Shown here piece after piece: positions 25,462 through 34,150 of a DNA stretch of 64,000 bases. Source of the stretch: Klebsiella ornithinolytica NBRC 105727 = ATCC 31898 (GTDB taxonomy: Bacteria > Pseudomonadota > Gammaproteobacteria > Enterobacterales > Enterobacteriaceae). The notes beneath the pieces are model-generated. The model had not been told where the DNA came from. It worked only from the letters and a program-made list of their open reading frames with translations, and searched no databases. How positions within the stretch are numbered: the stretch's first letter is position 1; each line of letters starts with the position of its first letter. Made by a program: the position numbers and the translations under genes. The stretch spans positions 310,001 through 374,000 of the forward strand of contig NZ_BCYR01000002.1 in the NCBI RefSeq assembly GCF_001598295.1, read 5' to 3'.

Positions 25462-28191
25462 TCAGCGAAATAGCTGCCACTCGCGCGCCTGATTCACCGC
25501 CTGAATCCGACCATTGACCTGCAGCTTGTCGTACAGCTGCTTGAGATGCCACTTCACGGTTTCGGCCGTAATTCCCAGGGCCCGCGCGATCTCTTTGTTG
25601 GAGTAGCCTTCGGCGATCAGCTCCAGCGTCTGCTGTTCCCGCTCGGTCAGGCGAAGCTGCGCGGGCGCCCGACGGCTGACGGTCGGCAAGATCCCGGCAG
25701 CGTTGAATCTGGCGAGGTGCTGCGTCAGCGCATCGCTGAAGACCTCGTCGTGCCCCCCACGCTGCCGGGTAGCCGCCAGTAATGAGGCCATCTCTTCTCC
25801 GCCATCAAGCAGGCTGCGCCACAGTTTTTGCTGAAAGGCGCGATGCAGCGTCGGGATCCCCACCGTTATCGCCCGCTCCCGTTCCCCGGCGCGCCACAGG
25901 GCGACGGCCTGAATAAGCCGCAGGCGTACGGCAAACAGCCACTCGCCGCCGCGCTCCTGCTCAGCGGCCAGCGTATCGAGCTGCCGCGCCGCCGCCAGCG
26001 GTTGTCCGTCGGCCATCAGCATCCGGCTCTGACTGAGGGTTAAACAGGCGCTCACCACATCATTTTTCTCCGCGCCGAGAGACAGTCCCTGAAGGCGACG
26101 AAGCAAACTGTCAGCTGCAGCGCGATCGCCGGCGTGGAGCGCATTGGCAATACGCTCAGCCAGCAGCGGCGCCTGCGCCCGCAGCCATCCACGCTGAACC
26201 GCCAGGCCTTCGGCATGCAGCAGCAGCGATGTCATCTCATCCGTCCGGCCATCACGTTGCGCCAGCTTCGCCAGCACGATATAGCAGCGGCTAAACCCAT
26301 CCGGCGGGCAAAAGTCATCGATCATCTCAAGACGGAGCGTCAGCAGAGTGGGGATGCGCTGTACCTCCCCCTGCTCCCAGGCGATTTCGGCCAGAATCGG
26401 CGCCAGGGTGGCGCCGCTGCTGGAGTGAGGACCGGTCTGCTGTTCGGCATACTGTAGCGCCCGCCCCGCCTGCCGCTGCGCTTCGGCCAGATTGCCCTGG
26501 CGCAGGTATCCCTGGGCCATCACAAACGCCCGGTAGACCTCGACGAACAGATTGCGGTTCGCCACCCGCATACCCGCTACCCGCTGCTGGACATCCAGCG
26601 CCTGTTGCGGCCGGGCGTTCGCCAGATGGCAGTAGCTGAGAATATTGCACACCAGGCCATCCACCCAGATATCGCCGCAGGGCACCTCGTGCAGCAGAGG
26701 TTCCACGATAGCAATACTCTGGGCAATATTGTCGGCGAAAGCTTCGCAGATCGCCCGAACCACGCGGAGCTTCACCCACGAACTGTGGGCCATCGCGCTG
26801 CGGTTGGCGACCGCCAGCGACTCAATGGCGTCCAGCAGCTGGCGGGCATCGTGGAAACGAAAACGGTGTGCGAGCGCCCAGGCGAGGTTCGTTTGCAGCT
26901 CGATGCGGGAAGGGTCCAGATTTGCCGGCAGATAGCGGATCCAGCGCACCATCGTCTCGATATCGCCCTCTTCCGCCAGCGACTGCACGCCGGCTTCCGC
27001 GTGTCCGGCCCCCGTTTTCCCGGCGGCCAGCGCATGGCGAATCGCCTCGGCCCACAGCTGCTGTCCGGCAAACCAGTTGCTGGCCTGTTCATGCAGTACG
27101 CGGATATCCACCTGCGCACTGTGCTGCAGACGATACAGCAGCGCTTCGCGCATCAGCGGGTGGTAGCGGAACCAGAACCCGTCCGCATCCAGGGCCGAGA
27201 GAAACAGATTGTGCCGGGCTATCCACGCCAGCATCGCCTCTCCGTTGCCTTTCCCGGTCACGGCATCGCACAGCGACGGATGCAGGCGGTTGAGTATTGC
27301 GGTTCGCAGAAGAAAGTCCAACACCCCGGCGGGCAATGGCGCAAAGATCACCTCTTCCAGGTAGCGAGAGAGGGCGCGGGAAGCGGTATTCAGCTTGCCG
27401 TCGGTCGGGCAACAATGGGCGCTGCCGCTTGCTAAAGCCGCCATTTTCATACCAGCAACCCACCCCTCCGTGCGGGCAATCAGGCGCGGAATCTCCTGCG
27501 GATCCGGTGCCGGGGAGATCGACGTGGCAAAATAGGTTCTGGCCTCCTCAGCATTAAACCGCAGCGCACGATCATCGATCTCCACCAGCCGATCCTCCAT
27601 GTGCAGGCGACTCAGCGCCAGGGGCGGCTGGCTGCGGCTGGCAATAATCAGATGCAGAGACGGCGGCGCGTGGTTCAGCAGCCAGTTCAAACCATCATGA
27701 ATCTCCGGGTGAGCAATATTCTGGTAATCATCGAGGATCAGAGACAGCGAAATCGGATAGCTGTGCAGCTGGTTGACGAGCCCGGCGAGAAACAGCCGAA
27801 AGTCGTCTCCGGGGGCGCTTTCCGGCAGAGCATTCGCCGCTTGCCAGAGCGGCCGCAGCGCCGCCTGCAGATAGCGCATAAACAGGAAGGGCGTGTTGTC
27901 ATCTTCATCAATGCTCAGCCAGGCCAGCGTACTCCCCTGCTGCTGCCGATGCTGATACCACTGGGCCAGCAGCGTGGTTTTGCCGAACCCGGCGGGGGCG
28001 CATACCAGCGTTAGCGTGCTGGTGAGCGCGGCGTCCAGCCGCTGCAGCAGACGATCGCGCGACTGCAATACCCCCGGTGTGCGCGGCGGCGTAAAGCGCG
28101 TCGCGATAAGCGGCAAGGTGCGCGCAAGGCGAAACGGTTCCTGATGAACAAACTCGCTTAATGCGTCATCCGTCGGGGGTAACAATTCCAT
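25462..28191 (-). CDS. MalT-type ATP-dependent LuxR-family regulator
   Basis: A 909-residue signal-transduction ATPase of the STAND group. A P-loop lies near residues 62-72 (APAGFGKTTLL), with a Walker B-like LILDDYQN further on. A long middle region of helical TPR-like repeats spans roughly 380-820. A C-terminal LuxR helix-turn-helix lies at about 845-905 (LTEREQQTLELIAEGYSNKE and TAETVKWHLKQLYDKL). MalT and AcoK share this layout and activate transcription when a small ligand is bound. AGGAGG (28202-28207 on the minus strand) precedes the ATG. The gene is divergent from an acetoin/butanediol-type dehydrogenase, 197 bp away, which it probably controls. The ligand is unknown. Confidence 0.87.
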   Translation of the reverse strand: MELLPPTDDALSEFVHQEPFRLARTLPLIATRFTPPRTPGVLQSRDRLLQRLDAALTSTLTLVCAPAGFGKTTLLAQWYQHRQQQGSTLAWLSIDEDDNTPFLFMRYLQAALRPLWQAANALPESAPGDDFRLFLAGLVNQLHSYPISLSLILDDYQNIAHPEIHDGLNWLLNHAPPSLHLIIASRSQPPLALSRLHMEDRLVEIDDRALRFNAEEARTYFATSISPAPDPQEIPRLIARTEGWVAGMKMAALASGSAHCCPTDGKLNTASRALSRYLEEVIFAPLPAGVLDFLLRTAILNRLHPSLCDAVTGKGNGEAMLAWIARHNLFLSALDADGFWFRYHPLMREALLYRLQHSAQVDIRVLHEQASNWFAGQQLWAEAIRHALAAGKTGAGHAEAGVQSLAEEGDIETMVRWIRYLPANLDPSRIELQTNLAWALAHRFRFHDARQLLDAIESLAVANRSAMAHSSWVKLRVVRAICEAFADNIAQSIAIVEPLLHEVPCGDIWVDGLVCNILSYCHLANARPQQALDVQQRVAGMRVANRNLFVEVYRAFVMAQGYLRQGNLAEAQRQAGRALQYAEQQTGPHSSSGATLAPILAEIAWEQGEVQRIPTLLTLRLEMIDDFCPPDGFSRCYIVLAKLAQRDGRTDEMTSLLLHAEGLAVQRGWLRAQAPLLAERIANALHAGDRAAADSLLRRLQGLSLGAEKNDVVSACLTLSQSRMLMADGQPLAAARQLDTLAAEQERGGEWLFAVRLRLIQAVALWRAGERERAITVGIPTLHRAFQQKLWRSLLDGGEEMASLLAATRQRGGHDEVFSDALTQHLARFNAAGILPTVSRRAPAQLRLTEREQQTLELIAEGYSNKEIARALGITAETVKWHLKQLYDKLQVNGRIQAVNQAREWQLFR

Positions 28192-28230
28192 AGCGCCATA
28201 ACCTCCTCATCCCGTGCATACGCCATTATC

Positions 28231-28246
28231 CCCCCCAACCGGGGGG
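28231..28246. promoter_or_regulatory. GC palindrome in the regulator/SDR intergenic region
   Basis: CCCCCCAACCGGGGGG, with the continuation GGGGGTAGGCC, lies between the divergent regulator and dehydrogenase genes. MalT boxes are G-rich decamers (consensus GGGGATGAGG), so a G-rich site bound by the MalT-like regulator is plausible. It could also act as a small hairpin. Confidence 0.35.
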
Positions 28247-28388
28247 TAGGCCACGTTTATCCATACCTATAGAGTAGTTTTATCCTTTGCCGCCGATGGG
28301 CAGTACGCCAGGCCTGCGCCTTCGTACAGCGAATCTTTTCTCCATCAGGCATCCATCGTTTCTTAATCAGTACAAGGTGTGTACAGAA

Positions 28389-29168
28389 ATGGCTATCGAA
28401 AATAAAGTTGCATTAGTCACCGGTGCCGGTCAGGGCATCGGCCGCGGTATTGCTTTACGTCTGGCCAAAGAGGGTGCGTCGTTGATGCTTGTCGACGTGA
28501 ACCCGGAAGGGATTGCGGCGGTCGCCGCCGAAGTTGAAGCGCTGGGCCGTAAGGCCGCCACCTTCGTGGCGAATATTGCTGAACGTGACCAGGTGTATGC
28601 CGCCATTGATCGGGCGGAAAAGGAGCTGGGCGGCTTTGATATCATCGTGAACAACGCGGGGATTGCTCAGGTACAGGCGCTCGCCGACGTGACCCCTGAA
28701 GAGGTCGATCGCATCATGCGTATCAACGTTCAGGGGACGCTATGGGGCATTCAGGCCGCGGCGAAAAAATTTATCGACCGCAAGCAAAACGGCAAAATCA
28801 TTAACGCCTGCTCCATTGCCGGGCACGACGGTTTTGCCCTGCTGGGGATCTATTCCGCCACTAAATTTGCCGTTCGCGCCCTGACCCAGGCGGCAGCGAA
28901 AGAGTACGCCAGCCGCGGGATCACCGTGAACGCCTACTGCCCGGGGATTGTCGGGACCGGCATGTGGACCGAAATCGATAAGCGCTTTGCCGAAATTACC
29001 GGTGCGCCGGTCGGTGAGACCTATAAAAAATATGTAGAAGGGATTGCGCTTGGCCGTGCGGAAACGCCGGACGATGTGGCGAGCCTGGTCGCCTATCTGG
29101 CCGGCCCGGATTCCGACTATATGACCGGTCAGTCGATCCTGATCGATGGCGGGATTGTTTACCGTTAA
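28389..29168 (+). CDS. Acetoin/2,3-butanediol dehydrogenase-like SDR (BudC paralog)
   Basis: A 259-residue classical short-chain dehydrogenase. The NAD motif is VTGAGQGIGRGIAL, with NNAGIAQ as the second motif, the catalytic Ser in ACSIAGHDGF and Tyr-x-x-x-Lys in YSATKFAVRALTQ, and the C-terminus YMTGQSILIDGGIVYR. It resembles Klebsiella BudC (meso-2,3-butanediol dehydrogenase) over its whole length, but differs in many places, so it is probably a paralog with related diol, acetoin or diacetyl activity. ATG 28389 is used because the upstream part of the frame does not look like protein. It is divergent from a MalT-type regulator. Confidence 0.85.
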   Translation: MAIENKVALVTGAGQGIGRGIALRLAKEGASLMLVDVNPEGIAAVAAEVEALGRKAATFVANIAERDQVYAAIDRAEKELGGFDIIVNNAGIAQVQALADVTPEEVDRIMRINVQGTLWGIQAAAKKFIDRKQNGKIINACSIAGHDGFALLGIYSATKFAVRALTQAAAKEYASRGITVNAYCPGIVGTGMWTEIDKRFAEITGAPVGETYKKYVEGIALGRAETPDDVASLVAYLAGPDSDYMTGQSILIDGGIVYR

Positions 29169-29390
29169 TACCCGAAGCGGGTCGTCTCCGACAGACGGCC
29201 CGCGCTGATCCCGCCAGCCTCATTTTCTTACGGTTTCCCCTGCCCCGCCATGGCGCTGACGTTCACTGCCTCCAGCCCGTTCGCTGGTCATTCATAATAT
29301 GCCCGGGAAAAAGTCGCGGACTCACCCAAGGGGATATCTCGCTGGCGATGGTGTGGCCGACGGATATTTCCCGTTAAATTTCAGACGAAA

Positions 29391-29418
29391 AAAAAGCTGG
29401 CGCTTTACGCGCCAGCTT
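29391..29418 (-). terminator. Intrinsic terminator of the peptide transporter gene
   Basis: AAGCTGGCGC (29394-29403) and GCGCCAGCTT (29409-29418) form a perfect 10-bp stem with a 5-nt loop. On the minus strand it is followed by a run of eight or more T (the A-run at 29388-29395 on the plus strand). It lies 25 bp after the stop of the peptide transporter. Confidence 0.9.
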
Positions 29419-29442
29419 ACCGACTGTCAGTTTCCGTTGCCG

Positions 29443-30996
29443 TCAGGCGTGGGTAGCCGGTTTTTGTGCGGTTTTGTTCTGCGTATTTTCCAGCATCCGG
29501 CGCACCGGAACGATCAGCACGCAGAGTACGGCGGCGCAGATCAGCAGCGCAATCGAACAACGAGCAAAGAGATCTGGCAGCATATCCAGCTGATCAGCTT
29601 TCACATGGCCGCCGATCAGGCCGGCCGCCAGGTTACCCAGCGCACTGGCGCAGAACCACAGCCCCATCATCTGGCCGCGCATTCTTTCCGGCGCCAGCAG
29701 CGTCATGGTTGCCAGGCCAATCGGGCTCAGGCACAGCTCGCCCAGGGTCAGCATCAGAATACTGCCTACCAGCCAGAACGGTGATACGCCGGCCCCGCCG
29801 TTGTTCAGCACATTCTGTGCCGCCAGCATCATCAGGCCAAAGCCCGCAGCGGCGCAGAGAATGCCGATGACGAATTTGGTGATGCTGCTCGGACGGACGC
29901 CATTACGCGCCATGGCCGGCCATGCCCAGCTAAAGACCGGCGCCAGCAGAATAATAAACAGCGCGTTGATTGACTGGAACCAGACCGCCGGGATCTCAAA
30001 GCTGCCGATCATACGGTTGGTATAATCATTGGCGAACAGGTTGAAGGAGGTCGGCTTCTGCTCAAATGCCGACCAGAAGAAGGCGGCGGAAACCAGCAGA
30101 ATAAAGCACACCAGCAGACGGGCGCGCTCTTTGCGGCTCAGTCCGGCGAAGGCAAACAGATAGATGAAATAGAGAACGACCGAAGCGGCAATCACGTATA
30201 CCAGCATACTGGCAACGGCAACAGGGTTAACCACAATCACGCCCTGCGCAATCAGCGTGATAATCACCGCGGCACCTACGGCCAGCGCCAGCAGCCAGGC
30301 GCCCACGCCGTTCTTCTTCGCCACCGGGCTATTCCAGGTTGAATCGAGGCCCACTTCGCTGTCGTAGCGCTTCATCGCCGGTACCGCAAAGACCCGGAAG
30401 ATCACCAGCGCCACCAGCATCCCGATGCCACCGATGCCAAAGCCCCAGTGCCAGCCGTGTGATTTAATCAACCAGCCGGAAATCAGCGGCGCGATGAACG
30501 ACCCCATATTGATGCCCATGTAGAACAGCGAGAATCCACCGTCACGACGCGCATCCCCTTTCTTGTACAGCGTGCCAACCATAACCGAGATGCAGGTTTT
30601 GAACAGACCCGATCCCAGTACGATAAACATCAGCCCGATAAAGAACAGGTTGTCACCCAGCACCGCTGACAGAGCAATCGACAGATGACCCAACGCGATG
30701 AGAATCGATCCGTACCAGACCGCCTTTTGCTGGCCCAGCCAGTTATCCGCCAGCCAGCCGCCCGGTAACGCCGCAAGGTACATACTGCCGGCGAAGATAC
30801 CGACGATCGCCGAGGCATTTTCACGCGCCAGCCCCATACCGCCGTCGTAAACCGTGGCGGCCATAAACAGAATCAATAAGGGGCGAATGCCGTAAAACGA
30901 GAATCGCTCCCACATTTCGGTAAAGAACAACGAACCTAGCGGATATGGATGACCAAAGAAGGTCCGGCTTTCATTTTTATTCACAGAGGAATGCAT
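29443..30996 (-). CDS. POT-family peptide:H+ transporter
   Basis: A 517-residue inner-membrane symporter for di- and tripeptides, of the proton-dependent oligopeptide transporter family. The N-terminal signature FFTEMWERFSFYGIRPLL contains the ExxERFxYY-like proton-coupling motif, here ERFSFYG. GGFSLFYMGINMGSFIAPLI is the second POT signature and SAFEQKPTSFNLFAND the third. The length and helices are complete. It belongs with the DtpA-D group, but which member is not clear from sequence alone. A hairpin terminator follows. The gene is convergent with the BudC-like dehydrogenase. Confidence 0.9.
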   Translation of the reverse strand: MHSSVNKNESRTFFGHPYPLGSLFFTEMWERFSFYGIRPLLILFMAATVYDGGMGLARENASAIVGIFAGSMYLAALPGGWLADNWLGQQKAVWYGSILIALGHLSIALSAVLGDNLFFIGLMFIVLGSGLFKTCISVMVGTLYKKGDARRDGGFSLFYMGINMGSFIAPLISGWLIKSHGWHWGFGIGGIGMLVALVIFRVFAVPAMKRYDSEVGLDSTWNSPVAKKNGVGAWLLALAVGAAVIITLIAQGVIVVNPVAVASMLVYVIAASVVLYFIYLFAFAGLSRKERARLLVCFILLVSAAFFWSAFEQKPTSFNLFANDYTNRMIGSFEIPAVWFQSINALFIILLAPVFSWAWPAMARNGVRPSSITKFVIGILCAAAGFGLMMLAAQNVLNNGGAGVSPFWLVGSILMLTLGELCLSPIGLATMTLLAPERMRGQMMGLWFCASALGNLAAGLIGGHVKADQLDMLPDLFARCSIALLICAAVLCVLIVPVRRMLENTQNKTAQKPATHA

Positions 30997-31567
30997 AACT
31001 TCTCCAGATAAGATGCACCGCAGCGCAGAGAGACCGCGGAAAGCGTGTTAGCCATGTTTACACTGGCCAATCATTTACATGAGGCACGATATTTTTTAAC
31101 TATTTGATAACCAGCTTCTGGTTTTGTCTAGCCCCTCAACCCCATCTTTTAGATGAAAAGTCGACAAACGTCTACTTTTATAGATTTAAAGTTGGCTGAC
31201 AACAAAATGTGATTGACATCTCAAATGATAACAATGAATGCAATTATATGTTTATAAACAACAAGTTGAACAAACAGATATTCATACTCAAGGCTGAGGC
31301 GCGCTGCGAATAAAACGCGATAAAAAGTAGGGTAAATACGAGGTTGGTCTTCGCGACAGGGGAAAGTATCGATAAGTCACACTCTTGATTATTTAGTCAC
31401 AGAGTGACGTTCACATATGCAACCGACGCCAGGCCGGACAGAAACCGGTATGACGCAACGACTGCATCAAACACGACGCTTTGCGCGCATTTTTAGGGTA
31501 TTTTTCCTGCGATTCGCAGAGCCCTGACTCCGAACCAGGGGATAAAAAAGCGCACCCAGACCGGCTG
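30997..31567. other. Intergenic region upstream of the peptide transporter
   Basis: About 570 bp, AT-rich, with no supported gene. It should hold the promoter of the peptide transporter (minus strand) and the 3' end of the HNH gene. A CRP-like half-site pair, TGTGA-N6-TCTCA, is at 31207-31222 (one mismatch to TGTGA-N6-TCACA). It is about 210 bp before the transporter start, so its relevance is uncertain. Confidence 0.4.
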
Positions 31568-32062
31568 CTAACGCCATTTAATTTCGTCGCGGTTGCCTTT
31601 TGCAAGATTACATTCGTGGCATAACAGCTGGAGGTTATCCAGGCGCAGCGCCAGATGCGGGTATTTACTGCGGGGCCGAATATGATCGACATGGATGACC
31701 ACCCCATGTTTTGCCGCCGAACGCCCGCAGGCACTACAGGCACCGCCATATTTTTTGAGTGCCTGATAGCGAAGCGCGCGCCACTCTCTGGACTGGTAGA
31801 ACGCAGCAGAGGCGTTCACGTCTTTTTCCTCTGTCCTGGCCTGTTGCCGCCGGTTGACCGACTGAAACAATCCCTCGTCATCTTCATCTTTCGTTGCGCG
31901 ATTGACGCGACGGTACAGCGGACCTTCACCTTCCCTGCGCCCCCAGACATCGCGCTCTGGTTTGGCGTTTATGGGTTCCGTTTTATACAGAGTCCGGGTC
32001 AGCATTTTCACGCCTAGATACAAAAGCCATATGACACAGACGACGACGATAAACGACCCCAT
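31568..32062 (-). CDS. Membrane-anchored HNH nuclease-domain protein
   Basis: A 164-residue protein. Residues about 3-20 form a single N-terminal membrane helix (MGSFIVVVCVIWLLYLGVKM), then a charged linker (about 25-85), then an HNH domain (about 88-164). The domain has a zinc knuckle (CSACGRSAAKHG), the core HVDHIRPRSKYPHLAL and a second CHEC, ending NLAKGNRDEIKWR. The histidines and the four cysteines needed for zinc and metal binding are visible. HNH domains cut DNA, but a membrane anchor is unusual, so a role other than free nuclease is possible. Neighbours do not clarify it. Confidence 0.75.
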   Translation of the reverse strand: MGSFIVVVCVIWLLYLGVKMLTRTLYKTEPINAKPERDVWGRREGEGPLYRRVNRATKDEDDEGLFQSVNRRQQARTEEKDVNASAAFYQSREWRALRYQALKKYGGACSACGRSAAKHGVVIHVDHIRPRSKYPHLALRLDNLQLLCHECNLAKGNRDEIKWR

Positions 32063-32183
32063 TTCTCAATCTCTTCAATAACCTGACGTGATGCAGAATA
32101 GCAAATATCCGCACTCAACGCCTGGAGTTCTGCCGCCGACAGGACCACCTGAACCGCCGCTCTGTTCCACGAGAGCCCTCAAT

Positions 32184-32570
32184 CTATGGCCAGTCGCGGT
32201 TCTGAAGCACCACCCGATAACCGTCATCATCGACAAATGTTTTGCCGTTGGTATCCCAGTAGGGATTAAACGACCTCATCGTACGAAAGCCCGCCGCCGT
32301 CATTCTGGCGCACGCCTGCTGCCAGGCTGCTTTATCGGGGTAATAGAGCACGAGCAGATCTTCATCGGTCGGTGCAGGCTGACGCGGATGATCGTGACAG
32401 TGGGTGAACTCAATATGCCAGGCCAGCTCCGGACGGCCCACCATTATCCCACTAAAGCCGGCATGGTCGGTAAAATCCGCAATTCGTTGGAGCTCTAATC
32501 CCTGGCTGTACATGGTGCAAGCGCGCGCCAGGTCGGTGACGGGTCTGGCAATACGCATATGGCTGAACAT
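32184..32570 (-). CDS. VOC (glyoxalase/bleomycin-resistance fold) protein
   Basis: A 128-residue protein with the beta-alpha-beta-beta-beta pattern of the vicinal oxygen chelate superfamily. It starts MFSHMRIARPVTDLARACTM and has YSQGLELQRI, a typical first-module motif, and ends with FVDDDGYRVVLQN, the typical second-module strand with DPDG-like DDDG. Metal-binding histidines may include His5 and a residue in WHIEFTHCHDH. The reaction is unknown; members include glyoxalases, dioxygenases and binding proteins. It is between the HNH gene and the type VI module. Confidence 0.82.
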   Translation of the reverse strand: MFSHMRIARPVTDLARACTMYSQGLELQRIADFTDHAGFSGIMVGRPELAWHIEFTHCHDHPRQPAPTDEDLLVLYYPDKAAWQQACARMTAAGFRTMRSFNPYWDTNGKTFVDDDGYRVVLQNRDWP

Positions 32571-32875
32571 GATAACGGGCTCCCGCGGGTCAAATTAAGT
32601 TTCCGGAATGGACAACACCGACCCTACTGTACCCGGATTTCAGATGGCTATTTGTCGAGAAAAGCCGTTGTTTAGTAAACCGGACCTTGTGCATGGTGCT
32701 CTCCTCAGAGGGCAGAATCAAAGTTCAGATATTCCTGACTGACCGTTGTATCTAATGCTGGGGACAGATCACACGCTAACTTAATGTTTTTTTTACATTT
32801 GGTCATTTACTGTCCACCCCATAAAAAGGCATACTCTTTATATGGATTTTTATAACAATATGAGGAAAAGGAAAA
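32571..32875. other. Intergenic region upstream of hcp
   Basis: A 305-bp AT-rich gap between the VOC gene (minus) and hcp (plus). No gene is visible. It must contain divergent promoters. GAGGAAAAGG at about 32862-32871 supplies the hcp ribosome site. Confidence 0.4.
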
Positions 32876-33367
32876 ATGGCTATTCCAGCTTACCTATGGC
32901 TTAAAGATGACGGCGGCGCAGACATTAAGGGGTCTGTCGACGTCCAGGACCGTGACGGCAGCATTGAGATCAATGGATTCTCCCACAGCTTAAACATCCC
33001 AACTAACCCAATGACTGGCAAGATCACCGGAACTCGCAAGCACTCCGCACTGATTATCCAAAAGGAATTTGATAGCTCCTCTCCTTATCTCTACAAAGCA
33101 GTTGCCACTGGTCAAACGCTAAAGTCTGCTGAGTTCAAATGGTACAAGATCAACGACGCAGGACAGGAAGCGGAATACTTCAACATGCTATTAGAAGGTG
33201 TGAAAATTGTCGGCATTTCTCCAGTGATGCACGATACCAAAGACGCAAGCAAGGAGAAGCATAACCACCTTGAGTGTGTCGAGTTCCGTTATGAGAAGAT
33301 CACCTGGAAGCATTGCGACGGTAACATTATGTTCACCGATAGCTGGAACGAACGAGCGCAAGCATGA
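32876..33367 (+). CDS. hcp: Hcp-family type VI secretion tube protein (orphan)
   Basis: A 163-residue Hcp1-type protein. It begins MAIPAYLWLKDDGGADIKGS, with the usual Hcp start (xIPxYLxLKDxGGAxIKGS), followed by GSIEINGFSHSLNIP, GTRKHSALIIQKEFDSSSPY and a C-terminal strand (HLECVEFRYEKITWKHCDG). Hcp rings stack to form the type VI needle and can carry effectors in their lumen. No other type VI gene is in the window, so this is an orphan copy. Its TGA overlaps the ATG of the following toxin gene (ATGA), a sign of coupled translation. Purine-rich GAGGAAAAGG precedes its ATG. Confidence 0.93.
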   Translation: MAIPAYLWLKDDGGADIKGSVDVQDRDGSIEINGFSHSLNIPTNPMTGKITGTRKHSALIIQKEFDSSSPYLYKAVATGQTLKSAEFKWYKINDAGQEAEYFNMLLEGVKIVGISPVMHDTKDASKEKHNHLECVEFRYEKITWKHCDGNIMFTDSWNERAQA

Positions 33368-33777
33368 GGTATCCAACATTAGCAGCCAACCCCCATCCAC
33401 CGTATGATATATCTGCTATCACCCCGCCCGGTGTGAGTATCGTCAATAACATGATGATGGCTCGTTTTCACCGTGGCCCGTCAGCCCTGACCTATGTTTG
33501 GTTTTACTCTCAGGTAAGGAATCATGGACCGTGGGACTACAAACAGCGTGGCAGCCAATACGCCGCCTTTGGTAACTTTAACTATGGTGCGGTTGGAGCA
33601 GCAGCGGGTATCCCGGCTCAGATCTTGCTACGTGGTGCAGGTGCGGCGCAAATTCTCGCAGGTACAAGCAGCGCTGAGTTTGCAGATTATCCGGGCCCTA
33701 ATTCATATGGTGATGACCCTCAGGACCAGACCTGGATCAGGGCAGGTATAGACTATGCGAAACGTTCGGGTTTTTAG
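33364..33777 (+). CDS. Ntox44-type polymorphic toxin, probable T6SS effector
   Basis: A 137-residue protein without signal peptide or membrane helix. Characteristic blocks match the bacterial toxin 44 family: WFYSQVRNHGPWDYKQ (46-61), FGNFNYGAVG (69-78) and YGDDPQDQTWIRAGIDYAK (115-133). This domain is usually the C-terminal part of large secreted toxins; here it is nearly the whole protein. Its ATG overlaps the hcp stop, so it probably travels with Hcp. The next gene overlaps its last 23 bases and looks like the immunity gene. The cellular target is not known to me; the predicted lipoprotein partner would fit a periplasmic target. Confidence 0.82.
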   Translation: MRYPTLAANPHPPYDISAITPPGVSIVNNMMMARFHRGPSALTYVWFYSQVRNHGPWDYKQRGSQYAAFGNFNYGAVGAAAGIPAQILLRGAGAAQILAGTSSAEFADYPGPNSYGDDPQDQTWIRAGIDYAKRSGF

Positions 33778-34150
33778 GTGGATTGCGATACTGATGGGTA
33801 TCGTGGCTTGCTACGGTGTGTATAAGGCACTCAACTCTCCAATCGACCAAACTGTTTATAAGGTTGAGAAAATCAATTCTAAGGTGTCACTATACGTCAC
33901 AGAGGGCAGCGCAGGTGCTACGACAAACTTTGTGTACCAGTTTTATTTAGTCCCTCCAGAAGTTAGCAAAGACGCTTTCCTGAAAGGTGTGGGAGATAAG
34001 TACCACTCCTTTTTATCAACATCTGACGGAAGCGCAAAGGTAGACATAAGTGATGACGCCATTCACCTGAACGTGAAAGGCGACGTATACCGCTTCACCA
34101 ATAGGGCGAGCTACTCAACCTCAATCTACCTGAATGCCTCACCATTCTAA
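33755..34150 (+). CDS. Putative immunity protein, predicted lipoprotein
   Basis: A 131-residue protein with a short basic N-terminus (MRNVRVFR), a hydrophobic core and a lipobox-like Ile16-Val-Ala-Cys19, so it may be an envelope lipoprotein; alternatively a single-anchor membrane protein. The remainder is a beta-rich polar domain (SKVSLYVTEGSAGATTNFVY, VYRFTNRASYSTSIYLNA). I do not recognise a named family. The gene overlaps the toxin gene by 23 bases and ends in a hairpin, which is the layout of an effector-immunity pair. Base composition is more AT-rich than the backbone. The immunity role is inferred from position. Confidence 0.7.
   Translation: MRNVRVFRWIAILMGIVACYGVYKALNSPIDQTVYKVEKINSKVSLYVTEGSAGATTNFVYQFYLVPPEVSKDAFLKGVGDKYHSFLSTSDGSAKVDISDDAIHLNVKGDVYRFTNRASYSTSIYLNASPF

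Noticed and set aside
31207..31222. CRP site for the peptide transporter
   Set aside because: The TGTGA-N6-TCTCA match has one mismatch and is about 210 bp from the start codon with no located promoter, so it was noted in the intergenic entry but not called as a site.
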